A stretch of DNA of 20,087 nt, taken from positions 1 through 20,087 of IMG/VR virus record IMGVR_UViG_3300025057_000060. The stretch is one strand, 5' to 3'. The number at the start of each line of letters is the position of its first letter. Position 1 is the stretch's first letter. The notes under the pieces were generated by a model that saw only the letters and a list, made by a program, of their open reading frames with translations, was not told the origin of the DNA and did not search any database. This document shows positions 6,052 through 13,188 of the stretch, one piece after another. A program made the translations under genes and the position numbers. The DNA comes from a virus.

Positions 6052-8277
6052 ATGGCCTCTAGTACTGAAACCAGGACTCGATTTGAGGAGATCTTAGAGG
6101 CTTCGCGGACTCAAGATCGTTCTAATCAGTCCGCAACGATGGTGGTGTTGAGCCACATCCAGCAGATGACCCTTCTGATGATCAAGAAGGGTCTCACTTT
6201 TTACTGCAACCAGGACACTTACAACAGCAGAACTTCTTTTTTACAAGATATTATTGCGTTGAATAAGTTGGATATTCGCTTTCCAGCGATTATTCGAAAC
6301 TTTTTGATCGACGGGTGTGGTCTGTTCTACTTCCGGCCTGATCCAAAACTCAAATATCAAATCTATTTTTTTAATAAAAACCAGTATCGGGTTTACCACG
6401 ACCTTAACGGCAACGTAGAAGAGGTCGTAATTCTCTACAGCTACAAAGTTAAGAACCGTAACTTAGGTCTTCCGGCTAATTCTTACGGTCAAAACAAGCG
6501 TTATGTCCGTTTGACCATCACGGCGGACGAAATTAACGAAATTGAAAGTGATACTGAGCTTAGTTTTGAGCTTGAGCCGGGTTCCGTACTGACTCCAGCT
6601 AAAACTCGGCCCAATACACTCGGTTTTGTGCCTGCTGTAGAGGTTTTAAACAAGCCAAACGCGAGTGGAACTGAGGGAGAAGGCGAATTTGACCCGTTTA
6701 TGGAGCAAATTGTGCTCCATGACCAAATTATTCGCAATGTTGCCAAAAATATCGAGTTTTTTGGCAATCCGACGCTAATTAGCTCTCGTCCACGTAGTGA
6801 TCTTGTAGAGGCTAGCGACGCACAAAACACGTTTAGGCCCACGATCAGTAGTCAGAGCGGTTTTGCGGGTCCTGACACGCCTTCGACGCGGGTTAGCGAG
6901 CCTTTTGGGGCTGGTATGGGTAGTGGGCTCCGCGTTCCACGGATTATCGCGAACGTCGAGCCCTCCGATCGTGTGGGCTACATGACCCCTGACCCGGTCA
7001 GTGGGGATATGAACCGTTACGCACTTCTGTTGCGTGAAGAGATTCGTACAGCTCTAGGCGGCGTTGACGAAATCTCTATTTCTGCCGGTGCTACCGCTAC
7101 GGAGATCAAGGGTTTGATGGGTCGTGCCCAAGCCACGGCTCTTCGCAAAAATAAAGGTTTCCTGGTATACGGTTTTTGCCGTTTGTTGGAGATGATGATT
7201 TATCACCAGGAGGTTATTTTCCGTGAGTCGTTTATCGCGGCTATGGGTTTCAATGAGCCCAAAATTCCCACAGAGCAGACTGAAGAGAATGCTGAAAAAT
7301 ATCAAAACTCGATGCGTCGATTTAACAAAAAAGTCGACGAAGCGATGCGCGATGCTCTCGCCAAAAACAAAGTCCCGCGCGGCGTTGTGGGTTTACCTGA
7401 GGACGGCGACCGTGCTGTCTCTTATCGGTTCCAAGGCGACGTCTATGAAGATACTGCATACGATGTGAATCAAAAATCCATCGTTGTTCGAAATCTTCAA
7501 GAACTAGGTGTAGACTCAATTGAAGCGCTGAAGTACTTATTCCCAGATAAAACAGATTCAGAAAGAGCCGAAATGTTGAAGGGATTTCCCTTCAGAATGG
7601 TTCAACAAACGCAAGCAGCAATGCAACAATTTCTGGTATTATTAAGCCAGATGTTGCAGTCTCCGCATCCTCTTGCGCCTGATCAACCACTAGCGGCTGA
7701 TCCTAGACTGAATGTCACTCCGCTCCTTTATAGGACATTCGATCACCTTGCGGAAGAATTAACTTACTCGGGTAGCTATGAGCCAGCAGATCCAAGCTTC
7801 AACCCCGAGCCCGGTCTCCCCGGCGGCAGCCCCGGCGGTATCCAGCGACCAGGGCTCAACCGCCTACCCCCAGTGGGTGGCCCAAACAGCTACCCCGGCG
7901 GTAGCTTCGGTACCTACAGCCCAACCGCCGTCGCAGGCGGCACCAGCTACGGTCCCTTCTACCAACAACCAGTTCAACCCGTCAACGTCTCCGTCCTCCC
8001 CCAGCAACCCGTGGGAAGCAGCGATGGGGTCCTTGGAGCGGGTCCTGTCGAATATTCCAGCCCAACAATCCCTCAGCCAGGCTCCACAGTATCCGAGCCA
8101 GGTTCAACAGCCGGTTACTCAACCAATCAGTCAGCCTTCACAGGTCCAGCCTTGGGCTTACCAGGCACAGCAGGTAGCGCCGACCTCGTATACCAGCGCC
8201 TCACCAACCCAGACTTCCTCTCCGGTTTCTACGGACCAGCAGGCGGGTCTAACCAACGTAAGCGCCGAGGTCGTTAA
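6052..8277 (+). CDS. Portal protein with long Gly/Pro-rich C-terminal extension
   Basis: The 741-aa protein lies between the terminase block and the scaffold/capsid genes, the expected place for the portal, the dodecameric ring at the head vertex through which DNA enters. Portal-like features are an N-terminal alpha/beta region with FLIDGCGLFYFRPDPKLKYQ and a later helical segment with EEIRTALGGVDEISISAGAT, followed by EIKGLMGRAQATALRKNKG and a long stem-like helix. From about residue 575 the protein changes to a low-complexity tail (PGLPGGSPGG, GGPNSYPGGSFG) ending in the basic stretch RKRRGR. These last ~166 codons also encode the scaffold-like protein in another frame. The extension may have arisen by overprinting and is not typical of portals. 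The portal identity rests on synteny and partial motifs, not on a full alignment. Confidence 0.75.
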   Translation: MASSTETRTRFEEILEASRTQDRSNQSATMVVLSHIQQMTLLMIKKGLTFYCNQDTYNSRTSFLQDIIALNKLDIRFPAIIRNFLIDGCGLFYFRPDPKLKYQIYFFNKNQYRVYHDLNGNVEEVVILYSYKVKNRNLGLPANSYGQNKRYVRLTITADEINEIESDTELSFELEPGSVLTPAKTRPNTLGFVPAVEVLNKPNASGTEGEGEFDPFMEQIVLHDQIIRNVAKNIEFFGNPTLISSRPRSDLVEASDAQNTFRPTISSQSGFAGPDTPSTRVSEPFGAGMGSGLRVPRIIANVEPSDRVGYMTPDPVSGDMNRYALLLREEIRTALGGVDEISISAGATATEIKGLMGRAQATALRKNKGFLVYGFCRLLEMMIYHQEVIFRESFIAAMGFNEPKIPTEQTEENAEKYQNSMRRFNKKVDEAMRDALAKNKVPRGVVGLPEDGDRAVSYRFQGDVYEDTAYDVNQKSIVVRNLQELGVDSIEALKYLFPDKTDSERAEMLKGFPFRMVQQTQAAMQQFLVLLSQMLQSPHPLAPDQPLAADPRLNVTPLLYRTFDHLAEELTYSGSYEPADPSFNPEPGLPGGSPGGIQRPGLNRLPPVGGPNSYPGGSFGTYSPTAVAGGTSYGPFYQQPVQPVNVSVLPQQPVGSSDGVLGAGPVEYSSPTIPQPGSTVSEPGSTAGYSTNQSAFTGPALGLPGTAGSADLVYQRLTNPDFLSGFYGPAGGSNQRKRRGR

Positions 8278-8698
8278 GCACTTCGGTATTGAGGCTCCCG
8301 GCATCCTCAATCAATACGCTTGTTCACTTGAGGATCTGCTGATCGATCAAGCTCAGCGTATGGATGATCTAAACGCACGTGCCGGTGCGATGCAGACCAT
8401 TCTGACTAACCCTGACCATCTGGCTGATTACACGGATCGTTTCTTCACAGAGGTTTACCCCGTGGACATCGACGGCCCCACGGTTGAGCAGCAAGCTGCG
8501 CAGCCCTACCAGCAGAACTACGATATGCCTGCTCCCCCTGTAAATGCAGGTGGTCAGCAAGCTTCTGCTAATCCCCAGCAGCAGTGGGAAGTGTTTGGTG
8601 AAGTCATGAACCGCGCTCCCGAAAACGCTTGGCGTTACCTTCAGAACATGGGTCCCGATGCCCTGCGTTCTAAGCTCCTCTTTATGGAAGGAGCCTGA
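7778..8698 (+). CDS. Scaffold/capsid assembly-like protein, 5' half overlapping portal gene
   Basis: The frame encodes 306 aa. The first ~165 residues are rich in Pro, Ser, Gln and Ala and probably disordered (SPAAAPAVSSDQGS, later NPWEAAMGSLERVLSNIP). The C-terminal half is helical: VVKHFGIEAPGILNQYACSL, LIDQAQRMDDLNARAGAMQT, and a final EVMNRAPENAWRYLQNMGP. Position between portal and capsid, acidic or neutral helices and a small C-terminal helical end fit a scaffolding protein that guides capsid shell assembly and is later removed. The start is uncertain. ATG at 7778 has only a weak GGGTAG upstream, while an internal ATG at 8024 has GGGAAG five bases before it and would shorten the overlap with the portal to about 254 bases. 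Both isoforms might be made. Confidence 0.65.
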   Translation: MSQQIQASTPSPVSPAAAPAVSSDQGSTAYPQWVAQTATPAVASVPTAQPPSQAAPATVPSTNNQFNPSTSPSSPSNPWEAAMGSLERVLSNIPAQQSLSQAPQYPSQVQQPVTQPISQPSQVQPWAYQAQQVAPTSYTSASPTQTSSPVSTDQQAGLTNVSAEVVKHFGIEAPGILNQYACSLEDLLIDQAQRMDDLNARAGAMQTILTNPDHLADYTDRFFTEVYPVDIDGPTVEQQAAQPYQQNYDMPAPPVNAGGQQASANPQQQWEVFGEVMNRAPENAWRYLQNMGPDALRSKLLFMEGA

Positions 8699-8721
8699 TA
8701 AGATAAAGGCGAAGGCCAAGG

Positions 8722-8747
8722 TCCCCCTTTTTAGGGGGATTTTTTTT
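8722..8747 (+). terminator. Rho-independent terminator after the portal-scaffold operon
   Basis: A six-base-pair stem (TCCCCC / GGGGGA) with a TTTTTA loop is followed directly by eight T residues. It lies 24 bases after the scaffold-like gene's stop and before the small gene at 8777, so it should end or attenuate transcription of the portal-scaffold unit. Confidence 0.85.
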
Positions 8748-8776
8748 GCTAAACTTCTTGTAAATACAGGATTATC

Positions 8777-8941
8777 ATGCGTTCACTTGAATGGCTTGCT
8801 GAACGGGGCAAGCAAAAAGCAGAAGCTCCCGCTCCTCAACAGCAAGAGCAACCTGCGCAACAGCAAGTCATCGAACTTCAGCAACCCGCGTCGTCTTTTG
8901 ATGAGAGCGTGGATTTGTCAGCTGTGCCTCCGGTCAACTGA
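8777..8941 (+). CDS. Small Gln/Pro/Ala-rich protein (54 aa)
   Basis: An ATG at 8777 opens a 54-codon frame just after the terminator. The product starts MRSLEWLAERGKQKAEAPAP, continues with a Gln-rich stretch and ends DESVDLSAVPPVN. The N-terminal amphipathic helix followed by a disordered Q/P tail resembles the composition of the scaffold-like protein, but no family is recognised. Its last 64 bases overlap the 3' end of the minus-strand holin-like gene, with no terminator between them. Expression would need read-through of the terminator or its own promoter. Confidence 0.5.
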   Translation: MRSLEWLAERGKQKAEAPAPQQQEQPAQQQVIELQQPASSFDESVDLSAVPPVN

Positions 8942-9249
8942 TACTTCTTCTCAATCTTTTTCATAAGTATGTTTTCTCCCATGCGGAGAAATCGTACTCC
9001 TGCGTAGCCGCAAATGAACGAAAGAGCTAAAGACTCTTTTTGACTTAAGTCCAATCGTTCTGAAATTGCTGGAGTCACAAACTCAGCTAAGAAAAACCCA
9101 ACGATCAAAGCTTTAAGTACGTAGGGAATTAATTTTTTTAACGATTGCGGGTGAATGATCGCATCCGTAACCGATCCTGAAAGTGTGGCCAAAGCTGCCT
9201 CCGGATCGTCTGTTAGTACTGACAAGAGTCTAGAGCCGAGTGAGTTCAT
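8878..9249 (-). CDS. Holin-like small membrane protein
   Basis: The product is 123 aa, encoded on the minus strand inside a plus-strand structural cluster. It has an N-terminal amphipathic region, then two hydrophobic segments: LIPYVLKALIVGFFLAEFV (about 40-58) and ESLALSFICGYAGVRFL (about 72-88). A charged tail follows (KKIEKKYQ, then a Ser/Asp-rich end). Small size, two membrane segments and a charged C-terminus are what holins of several classes look like; holins form the inner-membrane lesions that start lysis. I saw no lysin gene nearby, so another small membrane protein role remains possible. The last 21 codons overlap the convergent small gene at 8777-8941. Confidence 0.5.
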   Translation of the reverse strand: MNSLGSRLLSVLTDDPEAALATLSGSVTDAIIHPQSLKKLIPYVLKALIVGFFLAEFVTPAISERLDLSQKESLALSFICGYAGVRFLRMGENILMKKIEKKYQLTGGTADKSTLSSKDDAGC

Positions 9250-9263
9250 TACTCTTGCCTTTC

Positions 9264-9271
9264 TATAAATA
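9264..9271 (+). promoter_or_regulatory. T4-late-like promoter box TATAAATA
   Basis: The exact octamer TATAAATA lies in the 73-base divergent gap between the holin-like gene and the gene at 9323, about 52 bases before that start. It is identical to the core of T4-type late promoters, which are read by a phage sigma factor. One occurrence in an AT-rich gap could be chance. Confidence 0.4.
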
Positions 9272-9322
9272 TTTTAAGTTACTCAACATAGGTTCTAAAA
9301 TTAAATTATCAGCGGTATAAAC

Positions 9323-10102
9323 ATGACTTATGCAGCTTTAACTAACTGGAGATTTGATAAGAAGCTTTATCACAATATTCAGTCTGGCCCTCAGCGCACA
9401 GGAGACAGCTTAAATTTAACTGACACGTACGAGCTTATTTCTAGCGGTTATCGGACACCCTGGGGATATCAAGAGACTTACTTTACTGTTGCTGATGTTG
9501 GCGCAGATTTCGGTATTGTCACTGCAGGACCTCCTAATTACAGCGGGTATTTAACTTCTGAGTGGCGTGCCGTTCCCACAGCTGTTTCTGGTTTCTGGAA
9601 TGATTACAGTGATATCTATCCGTATACTTCAGGAACTTTAAATATTCGAGATGGTTATCGTCGCCAAGGTTTGCTTAAAACTGCAAACTCTACGGTTCAA
9701 ACTGCATTCGGACCTCAGCCTGGTTTGAGGGACATTGGACCCTACACATGGTTCGGTGCTGCGGTACCAGACAACCAGGCTTATGATCCATTCCAAACTC
9801 CGGCTGATAACACAGCTGAACAAGGAAGTTACGGTGGTGCTAACTCATATGCGCGTGCTCGTTATCCTGCTTTAACTAATCCGACAAACGATACGTCGGG
9901 TTCTCGTGCAGCGTGGGAATACCATCAACCTGTTTACTGTCAAACGTTTTCTGAAGCTGTACGCTCTGATGCTCCTGGTCAGATGAGCACTGTTATTCGG
10001 AATATGTATCGTGGCAGATCCACGCGGTATGTTTCTAACTATGGTGCTGTCTACGGTGTGCTTGGTGAGGGGGTAAGGGGTATTATTCGGCGATTAGGTT
10101 AA
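9323..10102 (+). CDS. Virion structural protein of unknown type
   Basis: The protein is 259 aa, starting at the ATG after TATAAAC. It is rich in Tyr, Gly, Asn and Ser (WGYQETYFTVADVGADFG, PGLRDIGPYTWFGAAVP, YGAVYGVLGEGVRGIIRRLG). It has no membrane segments and no recognised catalytic motif. Composition and its place just upstream of the capsid gene suggest a virion component, perhaps internal or head-associated. The final 15 residues (GVLGEGVRGIIRRLG) could be an amphipathic basic helix. I do not recognise the family. Confidence 0.6.
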   Translation: MTYAALTNWRFDKKLYHNIQSGPQRTGDSLNLTDTYELISSGYRTPWGYQETYFTVADVGADFGIVTAGPPNYSGYLTSEWRAVPTAVSGFWNDYSDIYPYTSGTLNIRDGYRRQGLLKTANSTVQTAFGPQPGLRDIGPYTWFGAAVPDNQAYDPFQTPADNTAEQGSYGGANSYARARYPALTNPTNDTSGSRAAWEYHQPVYCQTFSEAVRSDAPGQMSTVIRNMYRGRSTRYVSNYGAVYGVLGEGVRGIIRRLG

Positions 10103-10182
10103 ACGCTAAGAATGCAACACCTTTCTGTTACTTTGTTGTTAAGTAAGCGTAGAATTATTAAGTAGTTTTTTGGAAGTGAACG

Positions 10183-10291
10183 TTGTTTATTGACAACGAC
10201 TTTCCCAAAATCTTAGGTGCTGAACTGTACCGTCCCCACCCCGCATACATCGTAGAGATGGCTGCGGAGCCTGTGGTTGTTCACGATTTCT
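10183..10291 (+). CDS. Major capsid protein, exon 1 (N-terminal 36 codons)
   Basis: Exon 1 starts with TTG at 10183, preceded by GGAAG at 10172-10176. A TGA at 10177-10179 is immediately upstream in frame, so no earlier start is possible. It reads MFIDNDFPKILGAEL, then YRPHPAYIVEMAAEPVVVHD and F, and then enters the intron. In unspliced RNA the frame runs into TAA at 10300, about nine bases past the splice site, giving only a ~39-residue peptide. Joining to exon 2 at 11268 restores the frame (DF-LLTKALKAKQPG) and gives a 378-aa protein. The splice position is inferred from the P1 hairpin and the terminal intron G; a boundary a few bases away, giving HD-LTKAL, is also in frame. Confidence 0.8.
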
Positions 10292-11267
10292 TGACCTGCT
10301 AAGGTCTGGGAACTTCCGAGTGAAAGCTCGGTCGAACAACTCCGTGAATTGCTGGAACGCCGGACCCGTAAGGGAGGCCAATCAGCAGCCAAGCCAGCCC
10401 GAAATGGTTGGAAGGTTCAACGACTAACACTGCTCGAATGCTCTCTCGAAGCGACCGCTCCTTTTTGAAAGGTTCTTGCTTGGGCGATGGGTGTCTCCGA
10501 CACCAGGTGACTTATCCGAGTCTCTACCTCGCTCACTCTAAAAAGCAGTTTGAGTATCTCCGCTGGAAAGTGGGGCGCCTCAACAGAATTTTTGGAATAA
10601 AGCAGCCTATAAAAGAAAGGATGTGCACTAATCAATCAGGGGAACACCCTGGTTGTCAGTGGTGGTCAAATCAACAAGAGCTGCTGCTTCCTCTGTATAA
10701 GGAGCTGTATCCACAAGGGAAGAAGGTTTTGACTCCTTCTTTTCTTCGTGATATCGGTTTAGAAGGTCTAGCTGTCCTCTATATGGATGATGGCAACCTG
10801 AATCTCCGTAAGCGTGGCCAGTCCACGCAGACCGGTGAACCTTACATCAGGGAGCGCATTGTAGAGCTGGCTTTATATGTCCCGTACGATACAGCTCTGT
10901 TTGTGTCGGATTGGATCGAAAGCTTAACCGGTGCCTCATTGACTCCACGGGAGCCGATGAAATCGAAGAGTCCCGACAAATGGAATCTTCGCGGCAACGG
11001 GACTCAAGCTCGGTTATTCGTAGAGGCTTTAAAGCCTTACGGATGTAAAGCCATGGCTTACAAATTCGACCTCCGTTACGACACTCGAACCAATCGAGGA
11101 AAGTCGAAATGGAGCGAGGCTGACCGCAACAAGTTTGTTGTAGAAGCCGATAAGGTGACACGAGCGCGGAGCACCCAAACAGAAGGTAATCCTTGCTGTG
11201 GGTGATGATATAGTCTACTCATCAACGCCCTTAAGTTGATGTTACGTGAGGATAAAGAGCCTCACGG
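10292..11267 (+). ncRNA. Group I self-splicing intron in the major capsid gene
   Basis: The conserved core is readable. P-like GAATTGCTGGAA is at 10346-10357 and Q-like CAATCAGCAGCC at 10379-10390, with GCTG/CAGC forming P4. R-like GGTTCAACGACTAA is at about 10414-10427 and S-like GATATAGTC at about 11207-11215; GACTA in R pairs with TAGTC in S to form P7. P2 is CCGAG/CTCGG at 10316-10331. P3 pairs TCGAACA (10332-10338) with TGCTCGA (10431-10437), one mismatch. P1 pairs exon TTCTT with GGGAA (10308-10312), then GACCT with AGGTC. After S come two hairpins, CATCAAC/GTTGATG (11220-11241) and CGTGAGG/CCTCACG (11245-11266), followed by the proposed terminal G at 11267. The endonuclease gene sits between R and S, in the P8 region. 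The exact 5' and 3' splice sites are inferred. Confidence 0.9.
10438..11205 (+). CDS. LAGLIDADG homing endonuclease encoded in the intron
   Basis: The protein is 255 aa from ATG 10438; the frame is open from TTG at 10408, but that start lies inside the intron R element, so 10438 is preferred. Two LAGLIDADG motifs are present: FLKGSCLGDGCL near the N-terminus and LEGLAVLYMDDGNL about 105 residues later. This is the double-motif, single-chain arrangement in which each motif supplies one catalytic acidic residue (GDG and DDG). Such enzymes make a double-strand break in intron-less alleles so that the intron is copied in. A basic C-terminal region and the motif spacing fit a complete, probably active enzyme. 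The stop TGA at 11203-11205 lies next to the S element, so the ORF fills the loop between the core elements. LAGLIDADG enzymes are less common in phage group I introns than GIY-YIG or HNH types. Confidence 0.9.
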   Translation: MLSRSDRSFLKGSCLGDGCLRHQVTYPSLYLAHSKKQFEYLRWKVGRLNRIFGIKQPIKERMCTNQSGEHPGCQWWSNQQELLLPLYKELYPQGKKVLTPSFLRDIGLEGLAVLYMDDGNLNLRKRGQSTQTGEPYIRERIVELALYVPYDTALFVSDWIESLTGASLTPREPMKSKSPDKWNLRGNGTQARLFVEALKPYGCKAMAYKFDLRYDTRTNRGKSKWSEADRNKFVVEADKVTRARSTQTEGNPCCG

Positions 11268-12295
11268 TGCTTACTAAAGCATTAAAGGCGAAGCAACCCG
11301 GCCAGACTGTACAGCTTGATCGTTACCGCTTCTTCGGTAACCCCGGCTCCAAAGAATCTCGGGAACGCACAGCCGAGCAGACCATCGGTACTGCTAACAG
11401 CCGTAACATCGTGAAGGACAAGGTCCTGGTGACTCTTAAGGAGTACACTGGTCCTGCTGATCCGTCCGATCCTACCCAGCCTTCTACCTTTAAGATTGCG
11501 CGTGAGACCCTGATTACCGCCCAGCGTCTGCTGCTGGACACCGGTAACCTCACCACTTTCCACCAATCCATCGGCAGCCTCACCCTGCTTGACGACTACC
11601 GTCGCTGGCGTGATCGGGTGTTCATCAACGAACTCCTGAAGGCTGTTTCTAAGGGCCAAGCTTCTGATTCCCAGGGCGGTTACTACTTCCCCGGCGATCA
11701 GTCTGTTGGTTCTCTGAGCTATACCAACGCCGAGCAAGCTAAGTTCGACGTCAAGGACGACCTCCTGCGTGTGGTCAAGTCCCTGCGTAAGCGCAACACC
11801 CCGACCTACCAGGACGGTTTCTATCGTTGCGTTTGTGATCCCACCTTCCTGATGCACCTGCGTCAGAACAGCGACTTCCGCGAGGTGGCCCGTTATCCCG
11901 GTAACGGTCAAATCAACCCGCTCATGTCCGCAATGCAGCCCAACGCTGCACTGTACATGGGTCAAGGCTTCGGTCAAGCCACTTTCGTGGCTGGCGAGCC
12001 GATCATGCCGACTGGCTTTGTCTTTGAGGGTGTGCGATTCTTCGAATCCACCAACATGCCTTCCCAGACCCAGAGCGCAGATATTGCTAGCAGCACCGCT
12101 GACTACAACGCTGCGATCGGTATGTTCTTCGGTCCTCAGTCGGTTGGCGTGGGCATCGGCGGTAACAACGCTCAGGTGCTTCTCAACAACAACGACGACT
12201 TCAGCCGCTTCATCATGATGATCTGGAGTCTGTACGCTGGTTTCGAACTGCTCAACGCAGATTTCGTGACCGTTGCCTACTCTTTCGACGCTTGA
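11268..12295 (+). CDS. Major capsid protein, exon 2 (bulk of the protein)
   Basis: Exon 2 supplies about 342 codons of an HK97-fold-type major capsid protein, starting with the codon shared with exon 1 and LTKALKAKQPGQTVQLDRYR. The region GFYRCVCDPTFLMHLRQ followed by FREVARYPGNGQ resembles the N4-gp56 and related capsid families; the end is MIWSLYAGFELLNADFVTVA. The codon use is strongly C-ending (ACC, AAC, CTG), unlike the flanking genes, which fits very high expression. An ORF finder would start at GTG 11246, giving a false N-terminus (MRIKSLTVL) that is really the last intron hairpin; exon 1 provides the true start. Family assignment is by resemblance and position. Confidence 0.8.
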
Positions 12296-12301
12296 GGAGG
12301 T
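12294..12301 (+). promoter_or_regulatory. Strong Shine-Dalgarno site of the gene after the capsid gene
   Basis: GAGGAGGT overlaps the capsid stop codon (TGA at 12293-12295) and lies eight bases before ATG 12310. It is one of only two near-perfect ribosome binding sites in the window; most other starts have weak or no such site. Confidence 0.85.
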
Positions 12302-12309
12302 AACTAACG

Positions 12310-13188
12310 ATGGCTATTAATTCCAACCAGCTCCACGTTGCCAAGATTTACCCCGGCAACTATACCAACGTTCTTCGTTACTGGCACGAAGAAAAAACCA
12401 TGCAGTTCGAGAACGCCAATGGCGTTCAAACGAGCTACACCAACCAGCCCGTTGGTGGCCCTGTGGGCGTGGTCTTCCGTCCCGGCTGGATTGCCCAACA
12501 GGCAATCGGCTATGTGGATCTGAGCTACCAAGCTTTGGGCACCAACAATCAGCTGGCTTACTACACCCGTCCTTACGGGTCTGGTCAGAACTCTGCTGAA
12601 CAGCCCTTCCTGAACGCTGACGTTATCATCCCCTCTCCTGACTTCCATAAGGATGTGCGGGCTGATATCACCGACGGCATCAAAGTTCCTGCCACCGCTT
12701 ACGTTTATCGTGCTTCTCTGCGCGTTGACGGCGGCGATGTGGTGAGCAGCGGTGTTGCCGGTGGCTCTGCTACTCCTCAGCTTTCCCTGGTTCCCGCTGT
12801 GGGCGAGGGTCTGCTTGATGATGGCACTGTCGTGTCTGGTCAGTTCGGTGTGTCTGTGACCGGCGCTTCCAGCCGGATCGCTAACGGAAGCACTGCTTCT
12901 GTGAATATCATCGACTCCAGCTCCCTCTCTGCTCTGTCTGCAGAGACCCAGTGGAAGCTGTTCACCACCACCGACCTTGGCGGTGCTGCTGCTTCTGGTC
13001 TGGCTCAGGGTTCGGGTATCTACGATCCTCGCGCCGGAGTCAACAAGCTGTCTGGTAACGACAAGGCTCTCGCTATCTGCGAAGTCTGCTGGATCGTTCC
13101 CGACGAAGCTCCTGAGCGTCAAGCCGTGGCTCTTCAGCCCGATGGCCTCATCGAGTCCTCTGCTTATACCTCAACCACGCCTGCTTGA
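12310..13188 (+). CDS. Abundant virion structural protein (probable head decoration or shell protein)
   Basis: The protein is 292 aa, immediately downstream of the capsid gene, with a strong Shine-Dalgarno site and the same C-ending, high-expression codon use. The sequence is beta-rich with Gly/Ser/Ala loops (VGGPVGVVFRPGWIAQQAIG, then ASLRVDGGDVVSSGVAGGSA, then VSVTGASSRIANGSTASVNI). No catalytic motifs or membrane segments are seen. Expression features and position suggest a stoichiometrically abundant virion protein such as a decoration or capsid-stabilising protein, although a tail-tube protein cannot be excluded. A strong terminator follows, so the capsid gene and this gene probably form one transcription unit. 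Confidence 0.7.
   Translation: MAINSNQLHVAKIYPGNYTNVLRYWHEEKTMQFENANGVQTSYTNQPVGGPVGVVFRPGWIAQQAIGYVDLSYQALGTNNQLAYYTRPYGSGQNSAEQPFLNADVIIPSPDFHKDVRADITDGIKVPATAYVYRASLRVDGGDVVSSGVAGGSATPQLSLVPAVGEGLLDDGTVVSGQFGVSVTGASSRIANGSTASVNIIDSSSLSALSAETQWKLFTTTDLGGAAASGLAQGSGIYDPRAGVNKLSGNDKALAICEVCWIVPDEAPERQAVALQPDGLIESSAYTSTTPA

Noticed and set aside
8658-8966. Plus-strand ORF of 102 codons across the terminator
   Set aside because: It runs straight through the terminator hairpin and T-tract and overlaps a better small frame (8777-8941); the composition is not protein-like.
10103-10182. Sigma70-type promoter before the capsid gene
   Set aside because: TAGAAT at 10150 is a plausible -10 box, but no -35 element lies at a suitable distance (TTGTTG is only 11 bases away), so it is not claimed.
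10187-10381. Minus-strand ORF of 64 codons over exon 1 and the intron core
   Set aside because: It overlaps the intron P and Q core elements and exon 1 on the other strand; no coding features.
11246-11267. GTG at 11246 as the true start of the capsid protein
   Set aside because: These bases form the last hairpin of the intron, and the encoded N-terminus (MRIKSLTV) is an artefact; exon 1 upstream provides the proper N-terminus.
11282-11977. Minus-strand ORF of 231 codons antisense to the capsid gene
   Set aside because: It is a shadow of the GC-rich, C-ending codon use of the capsid gene; the product is low-complexity with no motif, and the sense frame is clearly the coding one.
12304-13122. 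Minus-strand ORF of 272 codons antisense to the gene after the capsid
   Set aside because: Same effect of biased codon use in the sense gene; no ribosome binding site or family features.
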